Source: Actinomadura syzygii (GTDB lineage: Bacteria; Actinomycetota; Actinomycetes; Streptosporangiales; Streptosporangiaceae). Taken from it: DNA of 64,000 bases. The notes below the pieces were generated by a model. That model saw nothing but the letters and a program-made list of their open reading frames with translations. It was not told the origin of the DNA and ran no database searches. Shown piece by piece: positions 33,637 to 40,471 of this stretch (position 1 is its first letter; every line of letters begins with the position of its first letter). Location: contig NZ_VSFF01000017.1 in NCBI RefSeq assembly GCF_008085905.1, positions 62,001-126,000 on the forward strand, read 5' to 3'. A program made the position numbers and the translations under genes.

Positions 33637-33896
33637 TGGTCAATGTGCGAGTCGACGGCTGGGATTTCGGTCCCGGCCAGCTTCTTTCCCCCGGTGAGGT
33701 GGCCGACATGTTTCGGGTCGGTCCGGCGACCGTGGCGCGCTGGGCCGATGAGGGGCGGCTCTCCTGCGTCCGGACCCTGGGCGGAGTGCGGCGGTTCAGC
33801 CGTGAGCAGATCGAGCACTTCATGAACAACCCCGACAGCCTGGCCCCGACCGCCCCGCATGAGGAGGCCGGTGGTCTTGACGGGGAGACGTCGTGA
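33636..33896 (+). CDS. BldC-like MerR-type DNA-binding protein 1
   Basis: 86 residues. ATG 33636 overlaps the upstream stop. A winged HTH of the BldC/excisionase type is seen: LLSPGEVADMFRVGPATVARWADEGRLSCVRTLGGVRRFSRE. The N-terminus VDGWDFGPGQL is shared almost exactly with the next protein (IDGWDFGSGQL), so the pair arose by tandem duplication. In AICEs small proteins of this fold often serve as excisionase or transcription factor. As no xis is found beside int, one of the pair is a candidate directionality factor; that is inference. Confidence 0.8.
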   Translation: MVNVRVDGWDFGPGQLLSPGEVADMFRVGPATVARWADEGRLSCVRTLGGVRRFSREQIEHFMNNPDSLAPTAPHEEAGGLDGETS

Positions 33897-34138
33897 TCAT
33901 CGACGGTTGGGATTTCGGTTCCGGGCAGTTGATGCGTCCGCACGAGGTGGCCGAGGTGTTTCGTGTGCACGTCCGGACGGTGTCGCGGTGGGCGTTGGTC
34001 GGGAACCTGTCGTGCATTCGCACGCCGGGCGATGAGCGCCGGTTCTCTCGTGAGCAGGTCGAGTACGTCAAGAACGGCGGCGCGTGGGGCCCGCGAAACG
34101 GCCGCACCGTGGACCGGGGCGGGGAAGGGACGGCGTGA
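33893..34138 (+). CDS. BldC-like MerR-type DNA-binding protein 2 (tandem paralogue)
   Basis: 81 residues; GTG 33893 overlaps the TGA of the first paralogue (GTGA). HTH segment LMRPHEVAEVFRVHVRTVSRWALVGNLSCIRTPGDERRFSREQVEYV has the same recognition layout as its partner, with different recognition-helix residues (HVRTVSRWALVG against GPATVARWADEG). The two therefore probably bind different sites or form a heterodimer. TGA overlaps the next ATG (TGATG). Confidence 0.8.
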   Translation: MIIDGWDFGSGQLMRPHEVAEVFRVHVRTVSRWALVGNLSCIRTPGDERRFSREQVEYVKNGGAWGPRNGRTVDRGGEGTA

Positions 34139-34491
34139 TGGGCAGTGAGATGCAGGACCAGCTTGATCTGCTGGCGGCGTGGTCCGATGGCGTGAACAAA
34201 TTGGCCGGTGGCGGTGGGGTGGAGCGGCTTGGGTTGCTGGAGGTGGCGATGGCGCTGGAGTCGCTGGCCCAGGTGATCGAAGACGTCGCGGACGTGACCA
34301 AGTTTCTTAAGGCCAGGGCTTCGGACGTCCAGCGGCAGGCCGAGCAGGAAGCCTCGCTGAACCAGCCGGAATGGGTTGCCGAGTTGGATGCTGCGCTCCT
34401 GGACGTGAGCGTGGGGCATGAGGTGTTGTTGGCGGCGTTCCATCTGGTCTCGCGTGGTTGTCTCGGCGTCCTGCAAGTGGCCCGCGGCTAG
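34138..34491 (+). CDS. Hypothetical helical protein of the element
   Basis: 117 residues from ATG 34138, overlapping the preceding stop. Almost wholly helical by composition (VERLGLLEVAMALESLAQVIEDVADVTKFLKARASDVQRQAE), ending VGHEVLLAAFHLVSRGCLGVLQVARG. I recognise no family. It is the last gene of a coupled set (33056-34491), so it may form complexes with the BldC-like pair or the RsbW-like protein. Confidence 0.55.
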   Translation: MGSEMQDQLDLLAAWSDGVNKLAGGGGVERLGLLEVAMALESLAQVIEDVADVTKFLKARASDVQRQAEQEASLNQPEWVAELDAALLDVSVGHEVLLAAFHLVSRGCLGVLQVARG

Positions 34492-34599
34492 GCGTAAGGG
34501 TGTAGAACTGCCTGGTCGTGGACCGGGGTGGGCGTGACATTGCCGGGGACGTCTGGTTTGCTTGTGTAACTCGTGTTGTCGAGCTGTTAGCAGGTCCTC

Positions 34600-35331
34600 A
34601 TGTCGGAAGACGCCATGTACGCCCCGAAGTACGTCCGGATCATCGAGACGTTGCGGCGCCGCATCGAGGACGGAACCTACCCCGTCGGCTCACAAATCCC
34701 CTCGGAAACCGCGCTCGGACGGGAGTTCGGGGCCGCGCGCCCGACCGTGGTCCGCGCGTTGAACGAAATGCAGTTGCTCGGCGAACTCCAGCGCGAGCAC
34801 GGACGCGGCACGTTCGTCAAAGCTCGCCCGTCCTCGCGGGCCTCCGACAGCAACCGGCCCGGATTGGCCGTGCTGGATCGTCAGGAGACCGGGGCATCGG
34901 TGCGGGTGCTGGAGACCGGGCGTCGCCCCGCCCCCAATCAGGTGGCGTTGCTGTTGGGGCTGGCTGAGGCCGCGCCTGTGCACTTGCGGCGCTATGTCGG
35001 GTTGTATGACTCGATCGCCAGTGAGCTGGTGTCGTTGTGGGCGCCGCTGGATGTCGCGCGCTCGGCCGGGCTGGACCAGGAGGGGCCGTTGACGGTGCCG
35101 GTCCGCGAACTGCTGGCCGCTGCGGGCAAGGAACGGCTGACCCGCGTGCACGAGCGGCTGCGGGCTCGTCGTGCGACCGAGGAGGAGCGCGCGGCGCTGG
35201 AGTTGGGCGAGGGTGAGCCGGTGTTGGCGGTGCTGGGCTCGGTGGAGGACTCGGCCGGGCGGACCGTCCTGGTCGTGGAGGTCGCGCTTCCGGGCTCGCT
35301 GCACGTCCTGGAAGACAGCTACAACTTGTGA
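34600..35331 (+). CDS. GntR/HutC-family repressor (KorSA-like)
   Basis: 243 residues from ATG 34600. N-terminal GntR winged helix: YAPKYVRIIETLRRRIEDGTYPVGSQIPSETALGREFGAARPTVVRALNEM, followed by GTFVKARP. The C-terminal UTRA-type domain begins near residue 85 (LDRQETGASVRVLETGRRPAP) and ends with VEVALPGSLHVLEDSY. The position directly upstream of pra, tra and rep genes equals that of KorSA in pSAM2, which represses transfer and replication. Two related palindromic sites lie in the 126-bp gap downstream, in front of the Pra-like gene, and are its likely operators. Family firm; role by analogy. Confidence 0.87.
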   Translation: MSEDAMYAPKYVRIIETLRRRIEDGTYPVGSQIPSETALGREFGAARPTVVRALNEMQLLGELQREHGRGTFVKARPSSRASDSNRPGLAVLDRQETGASVRVLETGRRPAPNQVALLLGLAEAAPVHLRRYVGLYDSIASELVSLWAPLDVARSAGLDQEGPLTVPVRELLAAAGKERLTRVHERLRARRATEEERAALELGEGEPVLAVLGSVEDSAGRTVLVVEVALPGSLHVLEDSYNL

Positions 35332-35338
35332 CGCAGAT

Positions 35339-35357
35339 CACTCGATAAGTCGACTTG
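35339..35357. promoter_or_regulatory. Operator-like site 1 upstream of the Pra-like gene
   Basis: CACTCGATAAGTCGACTTG is an imperfect copy of the better palindrome at 35402-35421 (shared CTCGATAAG core). Both lie 8-90 bp after the GntR stop and before the Pra-like start. Confidence 0.55.
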
Positions 35358-35401
35358 CACCCCTGGTAGTTCGTTCCGAGCGAGGTACATTGCTTGTACG
35401 G

Positions 35402-35421
35402 CAACTCGATAAGACGAGTTG
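35402..35421. promoter_or_regulatory. Operator-like palindrome 2 upstream of the Pra-like gene
   Basis: CAACTCG-ataaga-CGAGTTG: perfect 7-bp arms, 6-bp spacer, 36 bp before the Pra-like start codon. The size suits a GntR-family dimer. Confidence 0.65.
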
Positions 35422-35457
35422 TCGCTCACAAGAGCAGGCAACAAGGGGTGATTCTTG

Positions 35458-35880
35458 ATGGCAGTGCAGGGTCCGTTCAAGGTCGCGTTCGGGGATGTGT
35501 TCCCGTTCGGGGCGTTCATCAAGGGCGGCGTCGAACCGGTCCGCGACTTCGACCGCTCGACGCGGGAGAACTTCGTCCAGGCCCGCGACAAGGAGTCAGG
35601 CGAACTGGTGTGGGCGGTGGAGGTGCTGGACGCCGACCCGGCGGCCAAGGGCACGTTCAAGGTCAAGCTGACCGCGCCCGTCCAGCCGGTCATGCCGGAG
35701 GCTCCGGTGGGGTTTCCGTTCGTGCCGGTGGAGTTCGACGGGCTGAGCGTGACGCCGTACGTCAACAGTCAGAACAACCGGCTGGCTTACTCGCTGAAAG
35801 CGGCGGCGATGCGCCCGGCCAACCACAAGCCGCAGGGTCGCCCGGCGGGCAAGGACACGGCGGCCAAGGACGCGGCCTGA
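35458..35880 (+). CDS. pra: Pra-like replication/integration/excision activator
   Basis: 140 residues from ATG 35458 with AAGGGG upstream. The sequence MAVQGPFKVAFGDVFPFGAF ... EPVRDFDRSTRENFVQARDKESGELVWAVEVLDADP resembles the small AICE proteins annotated as plasmid replication, integration and excision activator (Pra) after pSAM2. Pra switches on the rep-xis-int operon in pSAM2. Here the gene follows a repressor and its apparent operators, and precedes tra, rep and int in one direction, which fits. No DNA-binding motif is evident; the C-terminus is Lys/Ala-rich. The name is by similarity from memory, not a search. Confidence 0.7.
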   Translation: MAVQGPFKVAFGDVFPFGAFIKGGVEPVRDFDRSTRENFVQARDKESGELVWAVEVLDADPAAKGTFKVKLTAPVQPVMPEAPVGFPFVPVEFDGLSVTPYVNSQNNRLAYSLKAAAMRPANHKPQGRPAGKDTAAKDAA

Positions 35881-35965
35881 CCTGAGAAAGGTGGGGCGGC
35901 TGGAGCTGGTACCTCCGGCCGCCCCGATCTCTCCCCTGAACAGCACAAAGAAGAGGTGATCCATC

Positions 35966-37432
35966 ATGGCATGGGAGTTCCGCAAACTCGGCCCCGGTGA
36001 CAACGTCGCGGTCGAAGCCCAACGTGACCCGTTCGCGGCACCCAAGTGGGCGCCGCCGGTGTGGCACATGCCCGAAGGGCTCGTGCTCATCGTCAACCTC
36101 GTCCGCGCCCTCCTACGGACAATCGTCTTCCTCGTCCGCAACATCGTCCCCCTCTCGGTCCTGTCCGGGCTGGCCTGGCTGGGCTACCGGTTCGGGTGGC
36201 TCGTCCCCGTCCTAGTCCTGGCCCTCGTCCTCGTCGGCCTGTCCGTGTGGGTGGTGGTGGACCGTCCGGCCGTAGTCCGGTGGGTGGTCCGTCCGGCCCG
36301 GTCCTGGTGGCGGCTGGTGTCCGTCTACCGGCGCGACTGGCAACCCGTGCTCGTCACCGCCGGGCTGACCAAGACCCACAAGGGCCGCGAATACCTGCCC
36401 TCCCTCGTCCGCGTCCGGTCTGGCCCGACGTCTGATCGGGTGCTGGTCCGGATGCTCAAGGGGCAGGCTCCCGATGCCTGGGAGCGGGTCGCGGTCAACC
36501 TCGCGCACGGCTTCGGCGCAACCCTCGTCCGCGTCCGCGCCGGGGACCGTCCCGGCCGCATCTGGCTGGAATTCGTCCGCCGCGATGCCCTCGCCGAACC
36601 GATTCCCGCCCTGCCCATCCTCGCCCCGTCCGACATCGACCTGTCCGGCCTGGAGATCGGACGCCAGGAGGACGGTTCGCCGTGGCGGCTGCGGCTGCTG
36701 GGAACACACGTCCTCATCGCGGGCGCGACCGGGGCCGGGAAGGGCTCGGTCATCTGGTCCACGATCCGCGCGGTACTGCCGCTCATGCTCGGCGGGCTCG
36801 TGGAGGTCTGGGCGGTCGACCCCAAGCGCATGGAACTCAGCTTCGGGCGGGCGCTGTTCGAGCGGTACGGACGCTACAGAGACGACCCCAAGGGCGGCAT
36901 GGTCGAGCTTCTCGAAGCCGCGGCCCAGGACATGAACGCCCGTGCGGAACGGTTCGCGGGCATGACCCGATCCTTCACGCCCTCGCACGAGTTCCCGTTC
37001 CGGGTGGTCGTGGTGGATGAGCTGGCGTTCCTGACCGCCTACTGCCCCGAACGCGACCTCAGAAAGCGCGCCGAATCCGCGTTGGCCGTGCTCACCTCGC
37101 AAGGCCGCTCGGTCGGGTACTGCGTGATCGGCGCTCAGCAGGACGCGCGCAAAGAGGTCAACAACCTGCGCAACCTGTTCCCCGACCGCATCGCCCTGCG
37201 CCTGGACGAAGACGAACAGGTCGACATGGTCCTCGGCGACGGGGCGCGAGACCGGGGCGCGCTGGCCGATCAGATCTCCTCCGTCCCCGACATCGGTGCG
37301 GGGGTCGGGTTCGTCCGGCTGGAGACCACCCCCGACCCGGTCAGGGTGCGCGCCGCCTACGTCTCCGATCACGACATTCGCGCCATGGTCGCGCTCGCCC
37401 TGCCCGACGTCGACGCGGAGGGGGCCGCGTGA
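35966..37432 (+). CDS. FtsK/SpoIIIE-type DNA translocase (TraSA-like conjugative pump)
   Basis: 488 residues from ATG 35966. Two closely spaced transmembrane helices (about residues 50-95) are followed by the motor domain: Walker A LIAGATGAGKGSV (near 250), VDPKRMELSFG, Walker B FRVVVVDELAFLT (near 350), and ALAVLTSQGRSVGYCVIGAQQDARKEV. In Actinobacteria a single membrane FtsK-like ATPase moves double-stranded plasmid or AICE DNA from donor to recipient mycelium; no relaxase or type IV secretion system is needed, and none is present here. Its TGA overlaps the GTG of the replication gene (GTGA), so transfer and replication are coupled. A gamma-like DNA-binding tail, as in TraB, is short. Confidence 0.9.
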   Translation: MAWEFRKLGPGDNVAVEAQRDPFAAPKWAPPVWHMPEGLVLIVNLVRALLRTIVFLVRNIVPLSVLSGLAWLGYRFGWLVPVLVLALVLVGLSVWVVVDRPAVVRWVVRPARSWWRLVSVYRRDWQPVLVTAGLTKTHKGREYLPSLVRVRSGPTSDRVLVRMLKGQAPDAWERVAVNLAHGFGATLVRVRAGDRPGRIWLEFVRRDALAEPIPALPILAPSDIDLSGLEIGRQEDGSPWRLRLLGTHVLIAGATGAGKGSVIWSTIRAVLPLMLGGLVEVWAVDPKRMELSFGRALFERYGRYRDDPKGGMVELLEAAAQDMNARAERFAGMTRSFTPSHEFPFRVVVVDELAFLTAYCPERDLRKRAESALAVLTSQGRSVGYCVIGAQQDARKEVNNLRNLFPDRIALRLDEDEQVDMVLGDGARDRGALADQISSVPDIGAGVGFVRLETTPDPVRVRAAYVSDHDIRAMVALALPDVDAEGAA

Positions 37433-39120
37433 GGCAACCCACCCTCGACGAACCCCAGACCGACACGGATGGTTCCGAATCCGGGGCGGTGGTCAAGACG
37501 CTGCCTCCGCTGGCGCGGGGCGTGCTAGAAGCGGTCGCGGTCGAGCAGGGCGTGTGCATCCGACCCGTCCCCATGCGGCGGGTCGACCTGACCACCGGAA
37601 CCGGCGAAATCGTCTACGTGCCGTGCGGTCACACGCTGGCCTCGGTGTGTCCCTCGTGCGCCGAACGCAAGCGCAAACTCCGCGCCGTCCAGTGCGCCCA
37701 GGGCTGGCACCTCACCCAGGAACCGATCATCACTCGCGCTGATCCGGACGCCGAGCAACGCGCGTGGATGGAACTGCGGGCGCACGCGGCGGCGGCCCGT
37801 GATCGTGCTGGCGAAGTCGGGACGGCGGACGGGGAGGGAGCGGAGTTCTGGGACGCCGTTGTCCGCGACCTCGATCACGAGATCGAACGCTCTGGCGTGC
37901 GCGGCGGGCTCAAAACCGGTGATGAGGACAGGGGCCGGCGGACCCGGTCGACCCGGCGAAGGCAAGATGCGCCGGACCTTCCGCGCCGTCCGGTCGACTC
38001 CCGCACCGTTGGCAAGGTGTTCCGCGGCCGTGACGGCCAGACGTTCCGGCCCTCGCTGTTCCTGACCCTGACCTTGGATTCCTACGGGCGGGTGCGCTCG
38101 GACGGAACACCGGTCGACCCGGCGATCTACGACTACACGCGGGCCGCACGGGACGCCCTGCACTTCTCCAAGCTCGTGGACCGGTTCGTCCAGAACCTCC
38201 GCCGGTTCGTCGGCTACGACGTCCAATACTTCGCCACCGTCGAACCCCAACGCCGCCTCGCACCCCACCTACACATGGCCATCCGCGGCACCATCTCCCG
38301 CGCCGAACTACGCCAAGTCGTGGCGGCGACCTACCACCAAGTGTGGTGGCCCTCGACCGACCGGGTCCTCTACTCCGGGGATCGGCTGCCGGTCTGGGAC
38401 GACGCGGCCGGGCCTGAGGGCGGCTACCTCGACCCGGCGACCGGCGAGGTTCTGCCCACCTGGGATGAAGCACTGGATGCCCTCGGCGCGGACGAGGACG
38501 CCGAACCCTTGCACGTGGCCCGGTTCGGGCGGCAGATCGACGCCCAAGGCGTCCTGACCGACTCCCCACAATCCCGCAAGCTGATCGGCTACCTCACCAA
38601 ATACCTGGTCAAAGGCGTCGCCGAATGCCACCAGGCGCAAACCGACGCACAACGCGAACACGTCGACCGCATGGCCGAAGCCCTCCGCTACAAACCCTGC
38701 TCGCCCACGTGCGCGAACTGGCTGCGCTACGGCGTGCAGCCCAAGAACCCGCGCAAAGGCATGGCCCCGGGATTCTGCAAGGGCAAAGCCCACCGACACG
38801 AACACCTCGGCTACGGCGGCCGCCGCGTCCTGGTCTCCCGCAAGTGGTCCGGTAAGACGCTGGCCGATCACAAGGCAGACCGGAAGGCGTGGGTCTTGGC
38901 CCGGCTGGCTGAGGCAGGAATCCCCGTCGCCAATCCCGCCGACCCGAAAGCCGTGCATATCTGGGAGCGCGCTGGGCCGGGTGACCCGGACGTGAAACCG
39001 ACCGCGCAACGACTCCTACTCCTCATCAACGAACGCATCCAACGGCGCCGCCAGCTCGACGCCGCGACCCACAACCCCACCCCGGAACTTTCGGCAACTG
39101 AGATCAGGGAGGCAGCCTGA
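37429..39120 (+). CDS. repSA: RepSA-like rolling-circle replication initiator
   Basis: 563 residues; GTG 37429 overlaps the tra stop. Zinc-finger-like CGHTLASVCPSCAERKRKL (near residue 65), then HUH-endonuclease motif LAPHLHMAIRG (near 282), and GYLTKYLVKG (near 389) holding the probable catalytic Tyr and Lys. A second Cys/His cluster follows (CSPTCANW ... CKGKAHRHEHLGYGG). These features match RepSA/RepAM-type initiators of pSAM2 and related AICEs, which nick the double-strand origin and replicate the excised circle. The origin is not visible to me. TGA overlaps the int ATG. Confidence 0.88.
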   Translation: MRQPTLDEPQTDTDGSESGAVVKTLPPLARGVLEAVAVEQGVCIRPVPMRRVDLTTGTGEIVYVPCGHTLASVCPSCAERKRKLRAVQCAQGWHLTQEPIITRADPDAEQRAWMELRAHAAAARDRAGEVGTADGEGAEFWDAVVRDLDHEIERSGVRGGLKTGDEDRGRRTRSTRRRQDAPDLPRRPVDSRTVGKVFRGRDGQTFRPSLFLTLTLDSYGRVRSDGTPVDPAIYDYTRAARDALHFSKLVDRFVQNLRRFVGYDVQYFATVEPQRRLAPHLHMAIRGTISRAELRQVVAATYHQVWWPSTDRVLYSGDRLPVWDDAAGPEGGYLDPATGEVLPTWDEALDALGADEDAEPLHVARFGRQIDAQGVLTDSPQSRKLIGYLTKYLVKGVAECHQAQTDAQREHVDRMAEALRYKPCSPTCANWLRYGVQPKNPRKGMAPGFCKGKAHRHEHLGYGGRRVLVSRKWSGKTLADHKADRKAWVLARLAEAGIPVANPADPKAVHIWERAGPGDPDVKPTAQRLLLLINERIQRRRQLDAATHNPTPELSATEIREAA

Positions 39121-40277
39121 TGGCGAACAAGAAGGGCAAGCGTCGGTTCGGCAGTGTCCGTCAACTGCCTTCCGGGCGCTTTCAGATCAGGTATCCGGGA
39201 CCGGACGGCAAAATGCGCTCCGGCGGGACGACCTACGCCACCGAGCGTGAGGCGGAGAAACAGCTTTCGCTGATCGAGGCGAAGTTACTTACGGGCGACT
39301 GGACGGACCCGAAGCGGGCCAAGGTCAAGCTGTCGGAGTACGCGGCCAAATGGATCACGGAGCGGCCAGACCTGCGCGTGCGAACAATCGAGATCTACCG
39401 GGGTCTGCTCCGGCGTCACCTCGTGCCGTATCTCGGCAATGTGCCCATCGGCAAGATCGACACGGCGGCCGTACGAGAGTGGCGGGCCGAACTGGTTAGT
39501 GTGGGCGTCGGCGCGTCCGAGGTAGCAAAGGCGTACCGCCTGCTGCGGGCCGTCCTCATGACGGCGACGGACGACCTGATCATCCCGCGCAACCCATGCC
39601 GGATCAAAGGCGCGGGGGAAGAGAAGCCGGACGAGCGGCCGGTCCTCACGGTCGCCCAGGTGTTCAAGCTGGCGAAGATGATGCCGGAGCATCTGCGCGC
39701 GCTCGTCCTCCTCGCGACGTTCGCGAGCCTCCGGTGGGGTGAGGTCGTCGCGCTGCGCCGGAAGGACATCGACCTCAACGCGCGCACGGTCACCGTCCGG
39801 CAGGCACAAGTAGAGCTGGACACGGGTGAACTGATCATCGGGCCGCCCAAGTCGCGGGCGGGCCTGCGCACGGTGGCACTCCCCCAGGCGATCATCCCCG
39901 AACTCAAGCGCCATCTCGGCAACTTCACCGGCCCCGAACCCGAAGCGCTGGTCTTCACGGGCAAGCGCGGCGGTGTCCTGCGGCGGGCCAACTTCCGGCG
40001 CGCAACCAAGTGGGGCGAGACGGTGACCGCGCTCGGCGTGCCGGACCTCCACTTTCACGACCTCCGGCATACCGGCAACACGTTCGCCGCGGAGTCCGGC
40101 GCGTCGCTCCGCGACCTCATGGAACGGATGGGCCATGACAGCGTCCGGGCGGCGATGATCTACCAGCACCGGACGGCGGGCGGTAACCGGGCGATCGCCC
40201 AAGCGATGGACGACATGATCAACGACGACCCGGACGACGAAGACGGGTCGGCGGGAGGGCTCGCGCTCGTCGGCTAA
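39120..40277 (+). CDS. int: Tyrosine recombinase integrase
   Basis: 385 residues. ATG 39120 overlaps the rep stop (TGATG). N-terminal arm-binding and SAM-like core-binding domains (KLSEYAAKWITERPDLRVRTIEIYRGLLRRHL near 65-100) precede the catalytic domain. Catalytic residues are all present: Arg in FASLRWGEVVALR (near 203), HDLRHTGNTF (His-x-x-Arg near 310), GHD/H and MIYQHRTA with the Tyr nucleophile near 348. It integrates the element at the 3' end of the neighbouring tRNA-Val and, with an excisionase, removes it. No xis lies between rep and int, unlike in pSAM2. Confidence 0.95.
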   Translation: MANKKGKRRFGSVRQLPSGRFQIRYPGPDGKMRSGGTTYATEREAEKQLSLIEAKLLTGDWTDPKRAKVKLSEYAAKWITERPDLRVRTIEIYRGLLRRHLVPYLGNVPIGKIDTAAVREWRAELVSVGVGASEVAKAYRLLRAVLMTATDDLIIPRNPCRIKGAGEEKPDERPVLTVAQVFKLAKMMPEHLRALVLLATFASLRWGEVVALRRKDIDLNARTVTVRQAQVELDTGELIIGPPKSRAGLRTVALPQAIIPELKRHLGNFTGPEPEALVFTGKRGGVLRRANFRRATKWGETVTALGVPDLHFHDLRHTGNTFAAESGASLRDLMERMGHDSVRAAMIYQHRTAGGNRAIAQAMDDMINDDPDDEDGSAGGLALVG

Positions 40278-40294
40278 TGGCACGCTAATGGCAC
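40276..40294. promoter_or_regulatory. Candidate integrase arm-binding repeat pair, right
   Basis: AATGGCAC-gct-AATGGCAC overlaps the int stop codon, 42 bp inside the right att core. Same 8-bp repeats and 11-bp spacing as the two left pairs. Confidence 0.6.
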
Positions 40295-40297
40295 GAT

Positions 40298-40327
40298 GAC
40301 CCCGTTTCCATGATCGGAAACGGGGTC
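40298..40327. terminator. Terminator between int and tRNA-Val (bidirectional)
   Basis: GACCCCGTTTCC (40298-40309) pairs with GGAAACGGGGTC (40316-40327), followed by TTT on the plus strand. It can end int transcription and also serve the tRNA from the other side, replacing the host terminator left at 27320. Confidence 0.75.
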
Positions 40328-40335
40328 TTTGCGCA

Positions 40336-40379
40336 GGTGGGCGCGGACGGTTTCGAACCGCCGACTCCTCGCTTGTAAG
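40336..40379. repeat. Right attachment site (44-bp att core inside tRNA-Val)
   Basis: Perfect copy of 27360-27403. It starts at the CC end of the tRNA and reaches into the anticodon loop, so integration rebuilds an intact tRNA from element DNA. Confidence 0.95.
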
Positions 40380-40409
40380 GCGAGTGCTCTACCCCTGAGC
40401 TACGCGCCC
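40338..40409 (-). tRNA. tRNA-Val (anticodon TAC)
   Basis: 72 nt. Acceptor GGGCGCG/CGCGCCC, D-arm with GCTCAGGGGTAGAGC, anticodon stem CTCGC/GCGAG around loop CTTACAA (anticodon TAC), T-arm GGCGGTTCGAAACCGTC, discriminator A. CCA is only partly encoded (ACC then T). It is the integration target of the AICE. Confidence 0.97.
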
Positions 40410-40471
40410 GCGTTGCCGGGAAAGCGTACCCGGTCGGTGGTGGCGATCGCGAAACGGTTTGGAGGGGGAGG

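Larger units (their letters stand above)
27360..40379. mobile_element. Integrated AICE (actinomycete integrative and conjugative element), about 13.0 kb
   Basis: Bounded by perfect 44-bp direct repeats, the right one being part of an intact tRNA-Val(TAC). The right half carries the standard AICE set in one direction: GntR-type repressor, Pra-like activator, FtsK/TraSA-like translocase, RepSA-like rolling-circle initiator and tyrosine integrase beside the tRNA. The left half carries cargo and regulators. The layout agrees with pSAM2-type elements that replicate by rolling circle and transfer as double-stranded DNA by a single FtsK-like pump. No disabled backbone gene was seen, so the element may still be mobile. 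A separate small excisionase between rep and int is missing. Confidence 0.92.

Noticed and set aside
27360..40379. Prophage interpretation of the element
   Set aside because: No capsid, portal, terminase, tail or lysis genes. FtsK-type Tra, RepSA-like Rep, Pra and GntR are AICE genes.
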